Below are positions 8,489 to 18,966 of a stretch of 64,000 nucleotides of DNA, piece by piece. Location of the stretch: positions 1,346,001 to 1,410,000 of the forward strand of contig NZ_CP027226.1 in NCBI RefSeq assembly GCF_002998295.1. Reading direction: 5' to 3'. Each line of letters begins with the position of its first letter. Position 1 is the stretch's first letter. The stretch is from Fastidiosipila sanguinis. GTDB lineage: Bacteria; Bacillota; Clostridia; Saccharofermentanales; Fastidiosipilaceae. The notes beneath the pieces were generated by a model, which saw only the letters and a program-made list of their open reading frames with translations, was not told the origin of the DNA and searched no databases. A program made the translations under genes and the position numbers.

Positions 8489-10255
8489 CTAAGATATGCT
8501 ATAGAAGCTCTTGAAGTAATTATCGTTAGCTAGTAATTCCTCAAAACTTCCTTGCTCTACTACCCTACCATCTCTAAGAACAATAATCTGATCGTATTTC
8601 TTTAATAAGCTTTCATCTAAAGAATGTGTAACCATAATTCTTGTCTTCTCAGTTAGCCCCAAAATATCTTTAGTAATTTGATAAGTAGTTTCTTTGTCCA
8701 AGGAAGAAGTAGCTTCATCAGTTAAAATGATTGATGAATCTTTGAGCAAGGCCCTCGCTATAGAAATCCTTTGTTTCTCACCACCAGAGAGATTTTTACC
8801 ATTCTCTCCACAAAGATAATCCATACCCTTATCTGCGATTAATTTATCCAAAGAAGATCTTCTAATAACTTCTTGAACTTCCTCTGCAGGGAAATCCTGG
8901 AACATTGTAATGTTATCCAAAATTGAAGCATTGAAGATAAACACGTTTTGCTGGATCATGCTAATCTCTTCGTAAACTGAGTCAAGTCTAGCAGCGTTCA
9001 ACTCTATACCGTCATAGAGAATGTGGCCTGCATCTGGTCTGACTTCGTCCATCAATAGCTTAAGCAAAGTTGATTTACCAGAGCCACTCGCTCCGACTAG
9101 GGCGTAGCTTTTGCCTTTTTTGAATTCTAAATTAATATCTTTTAGAATTGTTTTGTCCTCTTCATAGGCAAAGTTTATATTCTCTAACTTAATTGAATTT
9201 TGTAATTTTCCTAGATCTTCATCGCCTTCAACAACTGCATTTGAATCGATTAATTCGGCAGCTTTTTCTATAAGAGCTACAGCAGCTTTTCTCTCAGAAA
9301 TAATCCCTGGAAGATTAGCTATTGGCTGGATTATGTAATTCATAAGGTTAATAAAAACTATCATCATACCAAGAGTAAAACCTGTGCCCTCCTGCAGGAT
9401 CAAATAGACACCGAAGAGAGCTACACCAAGTTGACTAATAGCCCCTGCAATACCAGAAATTGCTCTTACACTAAGGTTAGTTCTATATCCAGATTCCTTG
9501 TCATTCTCCAATTCAACATTGCTCTTCAAGAGGTTATCTAATACTGGCGCTTCAGCCTTGAAATTTTTGACAAGTGGGAAACCTTTAGTAAAGTCCGAAA
9601 TCGTAGCAATAAAGCTCGCATTCCTCTGAGAAATATTTTTCTCTACTTCAATCAACTTATTACCTGTAATCATGGAGGCAATTATCGGCAACACAGTGAG
9701 AATAGCAGAAACTAGGGTCATCATTGGAGAGTAATAAAGCATCATTCCCAAAGCTCCAAAGAAGCTGACTGTATATGTCAAAATATTGATATTACTCTTT
9801 ATGTACTTATCCTCTATAGAGCTAGCATCTGCAGTCAATGTTGTGACATATCTAGATGAATCTTCACTGCTAAAATCTGTAATGCCTTTGTTTATAATTC
9901 TTGCCAAAATAAAATTCTTATAGTTGGCTGAAGCATTTCTTAAATACCTTGGAAATATACGAGCATCACTGAATTCTATCAGTATTACTACTAGCAAGAA
10001 TAACCCTAAGATTATTGTCATCTGCTGGAAACTGAATGGCGAAGTCTTTGTAGCAACGTCTGTTAATTGTTGCAAAATCCAAGAAAGAAAAATCCCTTCT
10101 GAAGCTGATAATATTGCCATTACTATTGAAATTACAAAGTATTTTTTGTTATTCTTGTAGAATTGGCTTATCAGAGTCTTCTTGGTTGAGGTGGTTTTGT
10201 TTGCAGGTTCTTGAGTGTGTGGATTAACTTTCGTATTTAAGTCGCTCTTTCTCAT
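8489..10255 (-). CDS. ABC exporter, fused permease and ATPase
   Basis: A 588-residue half-transporter in the inner membrane. The transmembrane domain spans about residues 40-320 and the nucleotide-binding domain about 350-585. Walker A is LVGASGSGKS (about 384), the signature is LSGGEKQ (about 488), and Walker B with the catalytic Glu is IILTDEATS (about 507), followed by a His switch in MVTHSL. A longer frame opens at 10336, but the ATG at 10255 is chosen because AAGGAG stands seven bases before it and the extra 27 residues look unstructured. It would act as a homodimer or pair with a partner outside the window. The exported compound cannot be told; peptide, lipid and drug exporters all look like this. 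It is convergent with the synthetase genes. Confidence 0.87.
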   Translation of the reverse strand: MRKSDLNTKVNPHTQEPANKTTSTKKTLISQFYKNNKKYFVISIVMAILSASEGIFLSWILQQLTDVATKTSPFSFQQMTIILGLFLLVVILIEFSDARIFPRYLRNASANYKNFILARIINKGITDFSSEDSSRYVTTLTADASSIEDKYIKSNINILTYTVSFFGALGMMLYYSPMMTLVSAILTVLPIIASMITGNKLIEVEKNISQRNASFIATISDFTKGFPLVKNFKAEAPVLDNLLKSNVELENDKESGYRTNLSVRAISGIAGAISQLGVALFGVYLILQEGTGFTLGMMIVFINLMNYIIQPIANLPGIISERKAAVALIEKAAELIDSNAVVEGDEDLGKLQNSIKLENINFAYEEDKTILKDINLEFKKGKSYALVGASGSGKSTLLKLLMDEVRPDAGHILYDGIELNAARLDSVYEEISMIQQNVFIFNASILDNITMFQDFPAEEVQEVIRRSSLDKLIADKGMDYLCGENGKNLSGGEKQRISIARALLKDSSIILTDEATSSLDKETTYQITKDILGLTEKTRIMVTHSLDESLLKKYDQIIVLRDGRVVEQGSFEELLANDNYFKSFYSIS

Positions 10256-10683
10256 GGTTTTCTCCTTTTGTTTATGTGGAGCCAGAACAATTTCTAGCTG
10301 GTTTAATGTTTTTGAAGATCTTGTTTGATGGTTCATGCCATCTTTGTCTATTAATGCAATCTTCTTTGTAACATCTTTGTACTTATCTTTATGTAATTCT
10401 ATGTACTTTTTCTAGATAAATTTATCTTTACAGCTGTTTAATTGTCTTTAATTATATGTGATTTAAAATTTTAAAAAAGCGACTGGTAATTTAGTTTTTA
10501 AGCAACTTTATCAACTGCAGGTTGATTTTTCTATCGAATTGAGGTGGAGTGGAGTGTTTTTTAGTATTTTGAGGCTAATAGAAAACACAAGTAAAAAAAT
10601 AACACATCTTTCAAAGGAGCCTTCACTTAGGGATTGTAAGAAAAAAGTTTTTGAGTGACGTCTTCAAGCGGTGATAAAAGAAA
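10256..10683. other. Intergenic region without a gene
   Basis: About 430 bases of AT-rich DNA. On the minus strand a TATAAT at 10451-10456 could be the -10 of the ABC exporter gene, but no good -35 accompanies it. I see no convincing open frame, repeat or structured RNA in the remainder. Confidence 0.4.
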
Positions 10684-10732
10684 TAACGACCATACAAGAG
10701 TATGAAAGCTCCTGTGTGGTCGTTTTGTTATG
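10684..10732 (-). terminator. Terminator of the type I restriction operon
   Basis: AACGACCATAC pairs with GTGTGGTCGTT (10 of 11 positions) around an 18-base loop, just past the Abi_C gene stop in the direction of transcription. The downstream T-run on the minus strand is short (ATTTCTTTT). Confidence 0.6.
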
Positions 10733-10758
10733 CTCAAGTACCAAAATGGTATGTGAGA

Positions 10759-11658
10759 TTATTTGCTTTCTTGTTCTACAGAAAAAATGAAGTCAGCCAT
10801 CACCATGGACGCGTTTACCAAAAGTCTAGCGTGATGTTCTTTAATGGGAATCCTATTTGCACCAACCCCATGAGCATCACTATCCTTATTTCTCATTTCT
10901 GCTATTGAAAATACAATGTTATTTAATCCAGAAAGTAGGGTATTAATCCTTCTATCGGTGTTAGCATCCGTATGCATGTTATAGAGAGTTCTAACTTGTT
11001 TATATAGTTTTCCAATGTCACCGCTATCAGAAGGCTTCTCATTTTTCTTTTCTATTACATAACAAAATGTCTCTTCTAATAAGGTTCTCGATTTTGTTAT
11101 TGCACTATCGAAATCATTTTGCTCGATATCTCTCATAGCTCGTGAAGAGATACTTTTGATATATTCTCTATCTATAGTTGTTATTGCCGGAACAACTATT
11201 TCGACTTTATTGCCTATTGGGTGGATCAAATAGTTATTTCCGACAATAACGAGTTCATTTCCACCAAATAATAGTAAACCATTTATTTTCTCAATAACTG
11301 TGGATACGATTGTTTTATGTGCATCATTTATCTCATTCGCACTATGCCCATTCAATTTTTTTGAGAATTGGTTTAATGAAAACATATGAGCTAATAGACT
11401 AGAACATTTATTATTCTTAATACAATATTCAAGTAAATTATCTAGGTATTGCCATCTACTTAATGCTCCACCATTCCAAGAATATGTTGCAGGAAGACCG
11501 AATAAAGTGGACAGAGTACACAAATCTGATCCGGATAGATAGGGCATTGATATTTTTATAGTTGTACAATCATCGAATTCATAATCACCATATTTAGTGT
11601 CACCATCAAGGATAGCGATAATTTCTTTGTTTCTTAATAAAGAAAAAAGGTTATTCAT
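10759..11658 (-). CDS. Abi_C domain protein, last gene of type I RM operon
   Basis: A 299-residue protein whose C-terminal third (about 175-295) matches the abortive-infection C-terminal domain (Abi_C, PF14355): acidic and helical, with a conserved SRTLLEETFCYVI helix and an MRNKDSDAHG segment. The N-terminal part has no recognised fold. The frame opens upstream inside hsdR, but the ATG at 11658 fits best because it has a GGTGA about eight bases upstream and starts 19 bases after the hsdR stop. Abi_C proteins often occur beside restriction genes. The biochemical activity is unknown. It could be an accessory subunit or an independent anti-phage gene. Confidence 0.75.
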   Translation of the reverse strand: MNNLFSLLRNKEIIAILDGDTKYGDYEFDDCTTIKISMPYLSGSDLCTLSTLFGLPATYSWNGGALSRWQYLDNLLEYCIKNNKCSSLLAHMFSLNQFSKKLNGHSANEINDAHKTIVSTVIEKINGLLLFGGNELVIVGNNYLIHPIGNKVEIVVPAITTIDREYIKSISSRAMRDIEQNDFDSAITKSRTLLEETFCYVIEKKNEKPSDSGDIGKLYKQVRTLYNMHTDANTDRRINTLLSGLNNIVFSIAEMRNKDSDAHGVGANRIPIKEHHARLLVNASMVMADFIFSVEQESK

Positions 11659-11677
11659 TAATATTTCACCGTCCTTA

Positions 11678-14600
11678 TTAAGCAACTGTTCTGTATCGAG
11701 TATATACATACTCATATATCTGCTGACGATACATAGAGATGCTAACCTCATCGTAGCACTCCGGCAATTCTGCCCAAAGGGTATCACGGATAAGATTATC
11801 AATAGCTGCTTTTGTTTCTTGCTTATCTGTCCAATGGTTAAATTCAGCAATTTTCATTTTTATTTTCTGTAGTAGTGATGCTGCAACTTCTTTAAGTTTT
11901 TTGATGTCCGTTTTGCTCAAATCATCACGGAACAACATATCATAAAGAGAAAGTTCTTCATCACTTGTAAAGCCTTCACGGATATAGCGTTGTTCTTCTT
12001 GGCTCATTTGATTAGCCAAATCCATCAATTCCATGAAAGTCTTCTCAATTGTGGCTCTGTCCTGCTCACTGTTATAATCATCGATGATTTGTTGATAGCG
12101 TTCGTAGTAGTTAATTCGATCAGGATTAGCAAAAAGCATACTATCAAGTTTCTGCTGGATTACTTCCTCTAAATCCTTTAGAAAAAGATTCTTTTTCTTA
12201 ACCTTTGCGAACTCTCTACGAAGAAGGTCAAAGTCAATTGCACTGATATCAAATCTGCGTGGTTCTTCACGCACCATAGTAGGTGTATTCTGAATCTCAA
12301 CATATGCACTAATAATTCCATTTATTTCAACCATAAGGTCAGTGGTATTGATATGCTTACGCTTTTTCTGCAGTTCAGCATAGATAGCTGCAATAGCTTC
12401 ATACTGCTTACGAGTGTGACCTGTGACATCATCTCTGTCAATATATTTCATAAGACGATTCAATTCAGACGCATATGTAGTATATGTTTTTTTATCTTCA
12501 ATCGAACCACATACTGCATTCGCTGCTTCCTGAAGGTACGACAGTTTCATAAAATCATAGGCATTTATTAGCATTTCTAAATCAAAGTCATTCTCACTCA
12601 AGAATTCATTCGCCTTACCAATAGTTTCGATAATGCGATCAATAAGTTTACCCTTATCTATTGTAGGATCTAAGCCAGCATTTCCGCTTACATTAGCAGT
12701 GTAATCTGCAAGAGCTTTTCTTAAAGCTTTTACGATTCCAATATAATCTATAATCAAACCATTACTTTTACCTTCGCTTACACGGTTGGCACGTGCTATG
12801 GTCTGCATGAGTGTATGAGCTTTTAATGGCTTATCGAGATATAGGCATGAAAGGCATTTAACATCAAAACCAGTAAGCCACATTGCACATACAAATACCA
12901 CACGGAGTGGATTTTTTGCATCCTTAAATTCTTTATCTAGCTCACGATTTTCCATCTTAGTACGGTGGGTTTTTATGTCTAAACCCCATTTTTTGAATGT
13001 TTGGATTTCGTTCTGCTCCTGACTGATTACCACAGCCATTTCAGTTTCTTCCATCCATTTTATTTTTCTTTCAAGTTCAAGAGTCTCTTGTTGACTAGCA
13101 TTTTTCAAACTTGCTTTTAAGCTTTTAATTTCTGCTTTCCAATATTCTTGCACGTAATTATACATACGAACGCAAGTCACCTTGTTTAAGCAAACAAACA
13201 TAGCTTTTCCACTTGTCCACAAATCAGAGTAGTGTCTCACAACATCTTGTGCAATAGATTTTAATCTAGGCTCAGCTGTAAGTAGGTGTATCTCTTTTGC
13301 AAATTCAGCTTCAAGCTTATCCTGTTGGTCAAGATCTAGGTCAGCATTTTCGATAGCATCAAGAATTTGATTTGTTATTTCAGGATTGTGTAAATCAATA
13401 ATCTTTTCACCACGATTTTCGTAGTAAAGAGGTACTGTAGCACCATCTTCAACGGCTCTCTTGAAATCATAGACTGATACATAGCCACCAAAGGTACGAG
13501 CAGTAATATTATCACTTGAAAGCAAAGGCGTACCTGTAAAGCCGATGCGTGCAGCAGTAGGCAACAACTTCATCATATTATCAGCGAAGATACCATACTG
13601 GCTACGATGTGCTTCATCTGACATGATAATGATATCATGATCAGAATAGATAGGCTTTTCATTAGGTTTATTAAACTTCTGTATCAAAGTGAAGATAAAG
13701 CTTGGATTCCCTTGTAGTTTCTTAACGAGGTCATCTCCACTTGTAGCAATGAATTGAGAAGCCTTTATATTTTTACCAAGAAGTCCACAATTCTCAAAGG
13801 TATCACTGATCTGCGTATTAAGTTCATCGCGATCTGTAAGGATAACGAAGGTTGGCGTTCCTTCCATTTTTCGTCGTACTTTTTTTGCAAAGAAAACCAT
13901 TGAATAGCTTTTGCCGGATCCTTGTGTATGCCAGAACACGCCAAGCTTACCATCATTAAGATTTCTTGCAGAATAAGCTTTCATCGCCTCGTTCACACCG
14001 AGGTATTGGTGGTTACGAGCGAGTATCTTTGCAGTGAGACCATCAGAATGGTCATATAGGATAAAGTTCTCAAATAAATCAAGGAAGTTTTCTTTCTTAC
14101 AAATTCCGCGAAGCATTGTTTCAAGAGCAACATTTCCTTGGTCTTCTTCAGCAAGACGCTTCCATTCATGAAAGAATTCAAACTTACTGCCAAGTGTACC
14201 AACCTTAGCTTCTGTTCCATTTGAAAGCATAAGGAATGCATTGTAATAGAATAAATGTGGAATGGTATCTTGATAATCAGTGTAGTTATCATCATAGGCA
14301 TTTTGCACGTCTACTGTGGTCTTCTTAAGTTCTACAAAGAGAAGTGGAATGCCATTTACGAATCCTACAATGTCAGTTCTTCTACGATATAGATCTCCAT
14401 GAATTTTAAGTTCCTTTATTGCAAGGAAATAATTATTATCAGGATTATTAAAGTCTATCACTGCAGCCATTTTTGTTTCAGTCTGTCCATTTGGCTTTTT
14501 TACTGTAACTGGAATACCATCACGAATTAAAAAATATTTTTCTTCATTCACCTGTAGGAGTGAAGATGTCGACAATCTCTTTTCTAAAATCTGCTGGGCT

Positions 14601-14821
14601 TCAAAAATCTGATTTTCATTTATCCACGGATTAAACTTTTTAAGTGCCTCTTTAAAATAGCGAGTAAGAAGAATATCTTTATAGCTTTCTCGACCGAAAG
14701 TTCCATTTTTACCTAGCACTTCAGTATTATAAGCGAATTGAACATCCCAGCCTAACTCATCACGCAGCAAATTACCTGCACTTTCCTGAACAAGAATATT
14801 CTCTGAATAATCATAGCTCAT
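11678..14821 (-). CDS. hsdR: Type I restriction enzyme R subunit (HsdR)
   Basis: The ATP-dependent translocase and endonuclease subunit of a type I restriction complex (R2M2S), 1047 residues. The N-terminal nuclease domain shows TDIVGF and FVELKK (about 147-166), the Asp and Glu-x-Lys of the PD-(D/E)XK fold. Helicase motifs follow: Walker A TQGSGKS (about 304), DEAH (about 403), FTGTP (about 428) and QTIARANRV (about 675). The C-terminus is a helical region for complex assembly. It overlaps the DUF3800 gene by 11 bases, indicating translational coupling within one operon. All catalytic motifs are present and no frame breaks are seen, so the enzyme looks functional. Confidence 0.96.
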   Translation of the reverse strand: MSYDYSENILVQESAGNLLRDELGWDVQFAYNTEVLGKNGTFGRESYKDILLTRYFKEALKKFNPWINENQIFEAQQILEKRLSTSSLLQVNEEKYFLIRDGIPVTVKKPNGQTETKMAAVIDFNNPDNNYFLAIKELKIHGDLYRRRTDIVGFVNGIPLLFVELKKTTVDVQNAYDDNYTDYQDTIPHLFYYNAFLMLSNGTEAKVGTLGSKFEFFHEWKRLAEEDQGNVALETMLRGICKKENFLDLFENFILYDHSDGLTAKILARNHQYLGVNEAMKAYSARNLNDGKLGVFWHTQGSGKSYSMVFFAKKVRRKMEGTPTFVILTDRDELNTQISDTFENCGLLGKNIKASQFIATSGDDLVKKLQGNPSFIFTLIQKFNKPNEKPIYSDHDIIIMSDEAHRSQYGIFADNMMKLLPTAARIGFTGTPLLSSDNITARTFGGYVSVYDFKRAVEDGATVPLYYENRGEKIIDLHNPEITNQILDAIENADLDLDQQDKLEAEFAKEIHLLTAEPRLKSIAQDVVRHYSDLWTSGKAMFVCLNKVTCVRMYNYVQEYWKAEIKSLKASLKNASQQETLELERKIKWMEETEMAVVISQEQNEIQTFKKWGLDIKTHRTKMENRELDKEFKDAKNPLRVVFVCAMWLTGFDVKCLSCLYLDKPLKAHTLMQTIARANRVSEGKSNGLIIDYIGIVKALRKALADYTANVSGNAGLDPTIDKGKLIDRIIETIGKANEFLSENDFDLEMLINAYDFMKLSYLQEAANAVCGSIEDKKTYTTYASELNRLMKYIDRDDVTGHTRKQYEAIAAIYAELQKKRKHINTTDLMVEINGIISAYVEIQNTPTMVREEPRRFDISAIDFDLLRREFAKVKKKNLFLKDLEEVIQQKLDSMLFANPDRINYYERYQQIIDDYNSEQDRATIEKTFMELMDLANQMSQEEQRYIREGFTSDEELSLYDMLFRDDLSKTDIKKLKEVAASLLQKIKMKIAEFNHWTDKQETKAAIDNLIRDTLWAELPECYDEVSISMYRQQIYEYVYTRYRTVA

Positions 14822-15983
14822 GATTGGGCACCTCTATCTTTAATTTATTATTTGAAACTCCCAATAGCTGTAATTTCATCATTCTTTCTTTAACATTTTT
14901 CTGAGAGTTTGCATTCTTTATAAACAGTGGAGACTTATCATCAGCTTTCCTGATGAGCATCCATATTAATGTGAAATTCTTTACCTGAGCATCATTTAAT
15001 TTCATTGCAATAGATTCAATATCAGTTAAAGAATTTGCATCTAAAAACATAAACAACTTTCTTAACAGACCTGCAATCAAATCAGATACTTGTACGTATA
15101 TATTCTCGTGTGACTTTACAAACTGCCAGTTATTAAATTGAATACCATTCTCATATAATTCCAAATCAGCTATTTGCTTTTGCACTGTAGGTTCTTCGTC
15201 AAATATGTGATTTGACTTACTAAAGATTTCACATCTCTCTGTATAGAAGATGTAATATTCTTGGATAAGCATAAATGGTTCATTATCCTGAACAAAAATC
15301 AACTTATCAAGTTTTCCGGCAGTCTTTAGCATTTGTCTTAACAGCTCTAAAAAGAAACCGGAATCATATTCACTATCGTCATTATATTCCCATATCAAAG
15401 AACATATTTCATTACAAAAAGCAGATACATCTTTAACATCAGGATATGTGTGTCTTATAAAAATATTGATTACTTCGTCTTGATGCTCAATCACAAAATC
15501 ATACAAAGCACCTTTGATATCCCACATATACATGACGCACTGAGGATGTGTTTCCCATAGAGAATCTACAATATCAACCAGTGAATAATAAAGATTATTC
15601 AACGCACTGTAATGAATATACAAACCACTTTTGCTTAACCATTTCAAAAATCCTGTGGCTCTTTTACTGCCTATGAAAGATTGGAAGTCTCTTGAATTAT
15701 GATACAGGTGTTTGAACTTTAATTCCTTTTGACCTTCTTTATAATCTAGTTCTGCGTATAATGAGGGAACATCAATGTCACAAGACTTACCTTCATGTGC
15801 AACACCAGCTAATACAAAATCACCCTTCAGAGCATCGATATTATTAAATCCTGTATTCGTAAGAGAAAACTTTCTGCAGTTACCACTCTCATCGTAATAG
15901 AAAGTCATCTCTTCTTCAAAAGGTGGTATACTATTCAAATCAAACACAGTTTTCTTTTGATCTTCAATATTGATTCTTGTCAT
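14811..15983 (-). CDS. DUF3800 protein inserted between hsdS and hsdR
   Basis: A 390-residue protein of the DUF3800 family. The hallmark is YYDESG at residues 29-34, the acidic DESG motif at the first strand of a predicted RNase H-like fold. Further acidic residues occur later, including near DLIAG. DUF3800 proteins are common in defence and mobile loci, but the biochemical function is not established as far as I know. It starts 2 bases after hsdS and overlaps hsdR by 11 bases, so it is firmly part of this operon. A nuclease or accessory role in the restriction system is an inference from the fold and the position. Confidence 0.75.
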   Translation of the reverse strand: MTRINIEDQKKTVFDLNSIPPFEEEMTFYYDESGNCRKFSLTNTGFNNIDALKGDFVLAGVAHEGKSCDIDVPSLYAELDYKEGQKELKFKHLYHNSRDFQSFIGSKRATGFLKWLSKSGLYIHYSALNNLYYSLVDIVDSLWETHPQCVMYMWDIKGALYDFVIEHQDEVINIFIRHTYPDVKDVSAFCNEICSLIWEYNDDSEYDSGFFLELLRQMLKTAGKLDKLIFVQDNEPFMLIQEYYIFYTERCEIFSKSNHIFDEEPTVQKQIADLELYENGIQFNNWQFVKSHENIYVQVSDLIAGLLRKLFMFLDANSLTDIESIAMKLNDAQVKNFTLIWMLIRKADDKSPLFIKNANSQKNVKERMMKLQLLGVSNNKLKIEVPNHEL

Positions 15984-15985
15984 GC

Positions 15986-17149
15986 CTACACCTCAATTTC
16001 TCCACTCATTAACTTAGGCAATAAGCGGTCACGAGCTTGAGATAATTCATAACATTTTTCTCTCAACTTTTGAATTTGAGATAATATTGGCGAAATCAAT
16101 CTATCAAATTCATCTGCAACATCTTGTGACGGAATTAAAATAGATTCTGCCTTAAGATACTTAAAATGGCGAGCATAGTGATAGTTGGATAAATCTACAG
16201 CAATCAAAGACAAATATAATAATGATTGTGGCATATTAGTTCTATCGCTGATAATCAACTGTGTTCCATCTGCTCCTTTTGCAAAAGGGAACTGAATGTA
16301 TTTCAGAATTCTTGTATGATCACCAAAAACAATTACTGGTGTTCCTGTATTCACCAATGCCTCACTATCATTTGTATAACCAGCGATAAAATCACGACTC
16401 TGATCGATAATGGGAATTGAACCTTCTAATAGGTAATCTGCAGTTTTAATTTGTTTTGTACGAGAAACCTTACCTATAACGTTTCCAATCAATTCTTTGC
16501 TCCACCCCTCCGGCACTCCATCAACAAGATCCACATCTTCATATCCAGGAAAACGCAAATCCACAAACCATTCCTTGTAAATCCTCTGGGCAGCTTCTTC
16601 GAGAAGTTTAATTTGTTTTTGGCTGTTTTCAATGAGAGTATCATATGATGTTAATATTTCAGCTACTTTTTTTTGCACTGTATATTCAGGCAAGTAAAAT
16701 CTATAATCACAAATTTTAGTTGGTGATGTATGGTGTACAGTAGCTCCTGTTGATGTATTAGCTATAGACTTTTGATAATCATGCGTCTGCATAACATAAT
16801 AAATATATTCTCTACATACATCTTCATCCTTAAAAACAATCAATCCAATTCGTTGATTGTGCAAATACATGCGTTTTGAATTGCAGGGAATCTTTGCACT
16901 GTAACCTAATGTATCAATTGTTTTGCTCAAGTCTGTCATTGTTACAATATAATCGCCTTCTTGCAGAACATAACTATCAGGAATTTGCCCATTAAAAAAC
17001 TTACATTTTTCTTCTTTAAATCCACCACCAATTTTAAAGTTACCCGGTGTTACTAACACAATACCATTATCTTCTGTAATGATATGATCCCCATCAAACG
17101 CATATCCATGTTTTATTTCAATAATATCGCCTAATCTTCTTTTAATCAT
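15986..17149 (-). CDS. hsdS: Type I restriction specificity subunit (HsdS)
   Basis: Determines the bipartite DNA target of the type I complex; 387 residues. There are two target-recognition domains (about 1-150 and 215-345), each followed by a conserved helical spacer. The first spacer contains TLIENSQKQIKLLEEAAQ and is followed by KEWFVDLRFPGYE. The second ends with ARDRLLPKLMSGEIEV, the standard C-terminal signature. The start overlaps the hsdM stop by 4 bases. No frame breaks are seen. The sequence it recognises cannot be predicted by eye. Confidence 0.95.
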   Translation of the reverse strand: MIKRRLGDIIEIKHGYAFDGDHIITEDNGIVLVTPGNFKIGGGFKEEKCKFFNGQIPDSYVLQEGDYIVTMTDLSKTIDTLGYSAKIPCNSKRMYLHNQRIGLIVFKDEDVCREYIYYVMQTHDYQKSIANTSTGATVHHTSPTKICDYRFYLPEYTVQKKVAEILTSYDTLIENSQKQIKLLEEAAQRIYKEWFVDLRFPGYEDVDLVDGVPEGWSKELIGNVIGKVSRTKQIKTADYLLEGSIPIIDQSRDFIAGYTNDSEALVNTGTPVIVFGDHTRILKYIQFPFAKGADGTQLIISDRTNMPQSLLYLSLIAVDLSNYHYARHFKYLKAESILIPSQDVADEFDRLISPILSQIQKLREKCYELSQARDRLLPKLMSGEIEV

Positions 17150-18966
17150 AACCCCATCTCCTTCAAATTCTGCGAGATGGCATCCATCAAGTCGTTTGAT
17201 TCTTTATGAAGAGAAAGAAGTTCCTTGTGAATTTCAGTCATGCGTTCTTCAAAGTCTACCCCATCATCTTCAATAGGTTCCACACCTACATAGGCTCCTG
17301 GAGTTAGTGACCAGCCCTTTTCTTCAATTTCAGAAATGGATACTAGTTTACAAAGACCAGGGACATCGGTATAGACGCCGTCACCGAATTTTTCGTAGAG
17401 CCAGTTTGCTTCCTTTGCTATTGTGAGAGTTTCGCTAAGGTCTGCTAGCTTTATATCATAGGCCTCTTGAGTCTTTTTCTTTTCACGCTTTTCAGCCGCT
17501 TTGACTGCTTTTTTTGCTTCTTTTCGAAGGGATTTTTCTTTTTTTGATAATTCATGCACTTGGTCCTCGAAAGCTTTATCACTGCCTAGAGCAGAGCGAT
17601 ACTCGTTAAGAAGATCAACGTATTTATCAAGCTCTCCACGGTAAAGCCATACAATGGCATTCATATTTTTAAGTTGCCATTCAGACCATTCGTTAAGAGT
17701 ACGGTCAACTACTGTATAATAGTTTCTTGCATCAATGAAAAGGACTTTGTCTTTGAGTGCATCAGCTTTTCCCTTATCAAAGAACCAAAGAGAACAAGGT
17801 AGTGATTTGGTATAAAAAAAGTTATTTCCAACACTTATCATCGCATCTACATGGCCTGTTTTAATAAGGCTTTCTCTGATATTTTTATCTTTACCTTGAC
17901 TATCAGTAGCAGAGGAAGCCATAACAAAACCTGCACGACCTTTTTCGTTAAGATAACTATAGAAATAAGAAATCCAAAGATAATTAGCATTTCCAACTTC
18001 TTTATTTTTATTAATGCTTGGCATTCCAAAAGGTAAGCGTTTTGCACTTTCACATGATTCTGCTTTAACCTTATCTACATTGAAAGGTGGATTTGCCATC
18101 ACGTAATCGCAGCAGCCATCAAGGTTGTGTGCATCGTGATAAAAGCTATTTGCTTCGTCACCAGATTTAATCACACCTGTAAGTCCATGTACAGCCATAT
18201 TCATCAGACAAAGCTGAGCATTATATTCAACCTTTTCCTGACCATAAAAAGTCATAGCTCTATTAGCATTCATTCCTGTAGCATTTACAAAATCCCCGGA
18301 CTGAATAAACATACCCCCGCTGCCGCAAGCGGGATCGAGTAAGACTCCACTTTTAGGCTCGATAATATTAACAATCATCTTTACAAGAGACTTAGGTGTA
18401 AAGAAAACACCGTCATCTGATGCAATATTCTTTGCAAATTTATTTAAGAAGTACTCATAGATTCTTCCGATAATATCTCCACCAACTTCATCAAGTGCAG
18501 AGTTATTAAATATGCGAAGAAGTTCTGCTAAAATCTCATCAGAAAAATCAGTATAGCTTTTAGGAAGCACACCAACCAACTGTTCGCTTTGATCTTCAAT
18601 GAGCTGCATAGCGTTATTGACAACTTCTCCTAAACTTTTCATGCTATGACCGTCTTTATTAACAAGTCCAGCAGCTGAGATATCTTCTGGAAGATTTAAC
18701 AAATAATCATACTGTGCTTCTTTAGGAAGATATAATGCACTCTTTGCTGCAAAGTCACTTGCCTCAACAGGTATAACTCGACCACCACGAGATGGACGTC
18801 CTTTTAAGATTTCTGCTTCAACCATTTTGTATCTGCTGTATGCGTAGCGTAGGAAAATAAGCCCAAGCACAGGCATACAATATTGATTTGATGTAAGCTT
18901 TGAACCTGCACGTAATAAATCAGCAGATTCCCATAATTCTGATTCGAGTTTTCTTATATTAATCAT
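17146..18966 (-). CDS. hsdM: Type I DNA methyltransferase subunit (HsdM)
   Basis: N6-adenine methyltransferase of the type I system, 606 residues. The N-terminal helical domain begins with LESELWESADLLRAGSKLT. The SAM-binding motif DPACGSGGMF is at about 209-218 and the catalytic NPPF at about 291. A lysine/glutamate-rich coiled-coil insert lies at about 470-510, before the C-terminal HsdS-contacting region. It overlaps the upstream regulator gene by 4 bases (ATGA) and hsdS by 4 bases. It modifies host DNA to protect it from HsdR. Confidence 0.96.
   Translation of the reverse strand: MINIRKLESELWESADLLRAGSKLTSNQYCMPVLGLIFLRYAYSRYKMVEAEILKGRPSRGGRVIPVEASDFAAKSALYLPKEAQYDYLLNLPEDISAAGLVNKDGHSMKSLGEVVNNAMQLIEDQSEQLVGVLPKSYTDFSDEILAELLRIFNNSALDEVGGDIIGRIYEYFLNKFAKNIASDDGVFFTPKSLVKMIVNIIEPKSGVLLDPACGSGGMFIQSGDFVNATGMNANRAMTFYGQEKVEYNAQLCLMNMAVHGLTGVIKSGDEANSFYHDAHNLDGCCDYVMANPPFNVDKVKAESCESAKRLPFGMPSINKNKEVGNANYLWISYFYSYLNEKGRAGFVMASSATDSQGKDKNIRESLIKTGHVDAMISVGNNFFYTKSLPCSLWFFDKGKADALKDKVLFIDARNYYTVVDRTLNEWSEWQLKNMNAIVWLYRGELDKYVDLLNEYRSALGSDKAFEDQVHELSKKEKSLRKEAKKAVKAAEKREKKKTQEAYDIKLADLSETLTIAKEANWLYEKFGDGVYTDVPGLCKLVSISEIEEKGWSLTPGAYVGVEPIEDDGVDFEERMTEIHKELLSLHKESNDLMDAISQNLKEMGL

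Noticed and set aside
10702-10908. 68-codon plus-strand frame next to the Abi_C gene
   Set aside because: Starts within a terminator hairpin, is antisense to the Abi_C gene and has no ribosome binding site.
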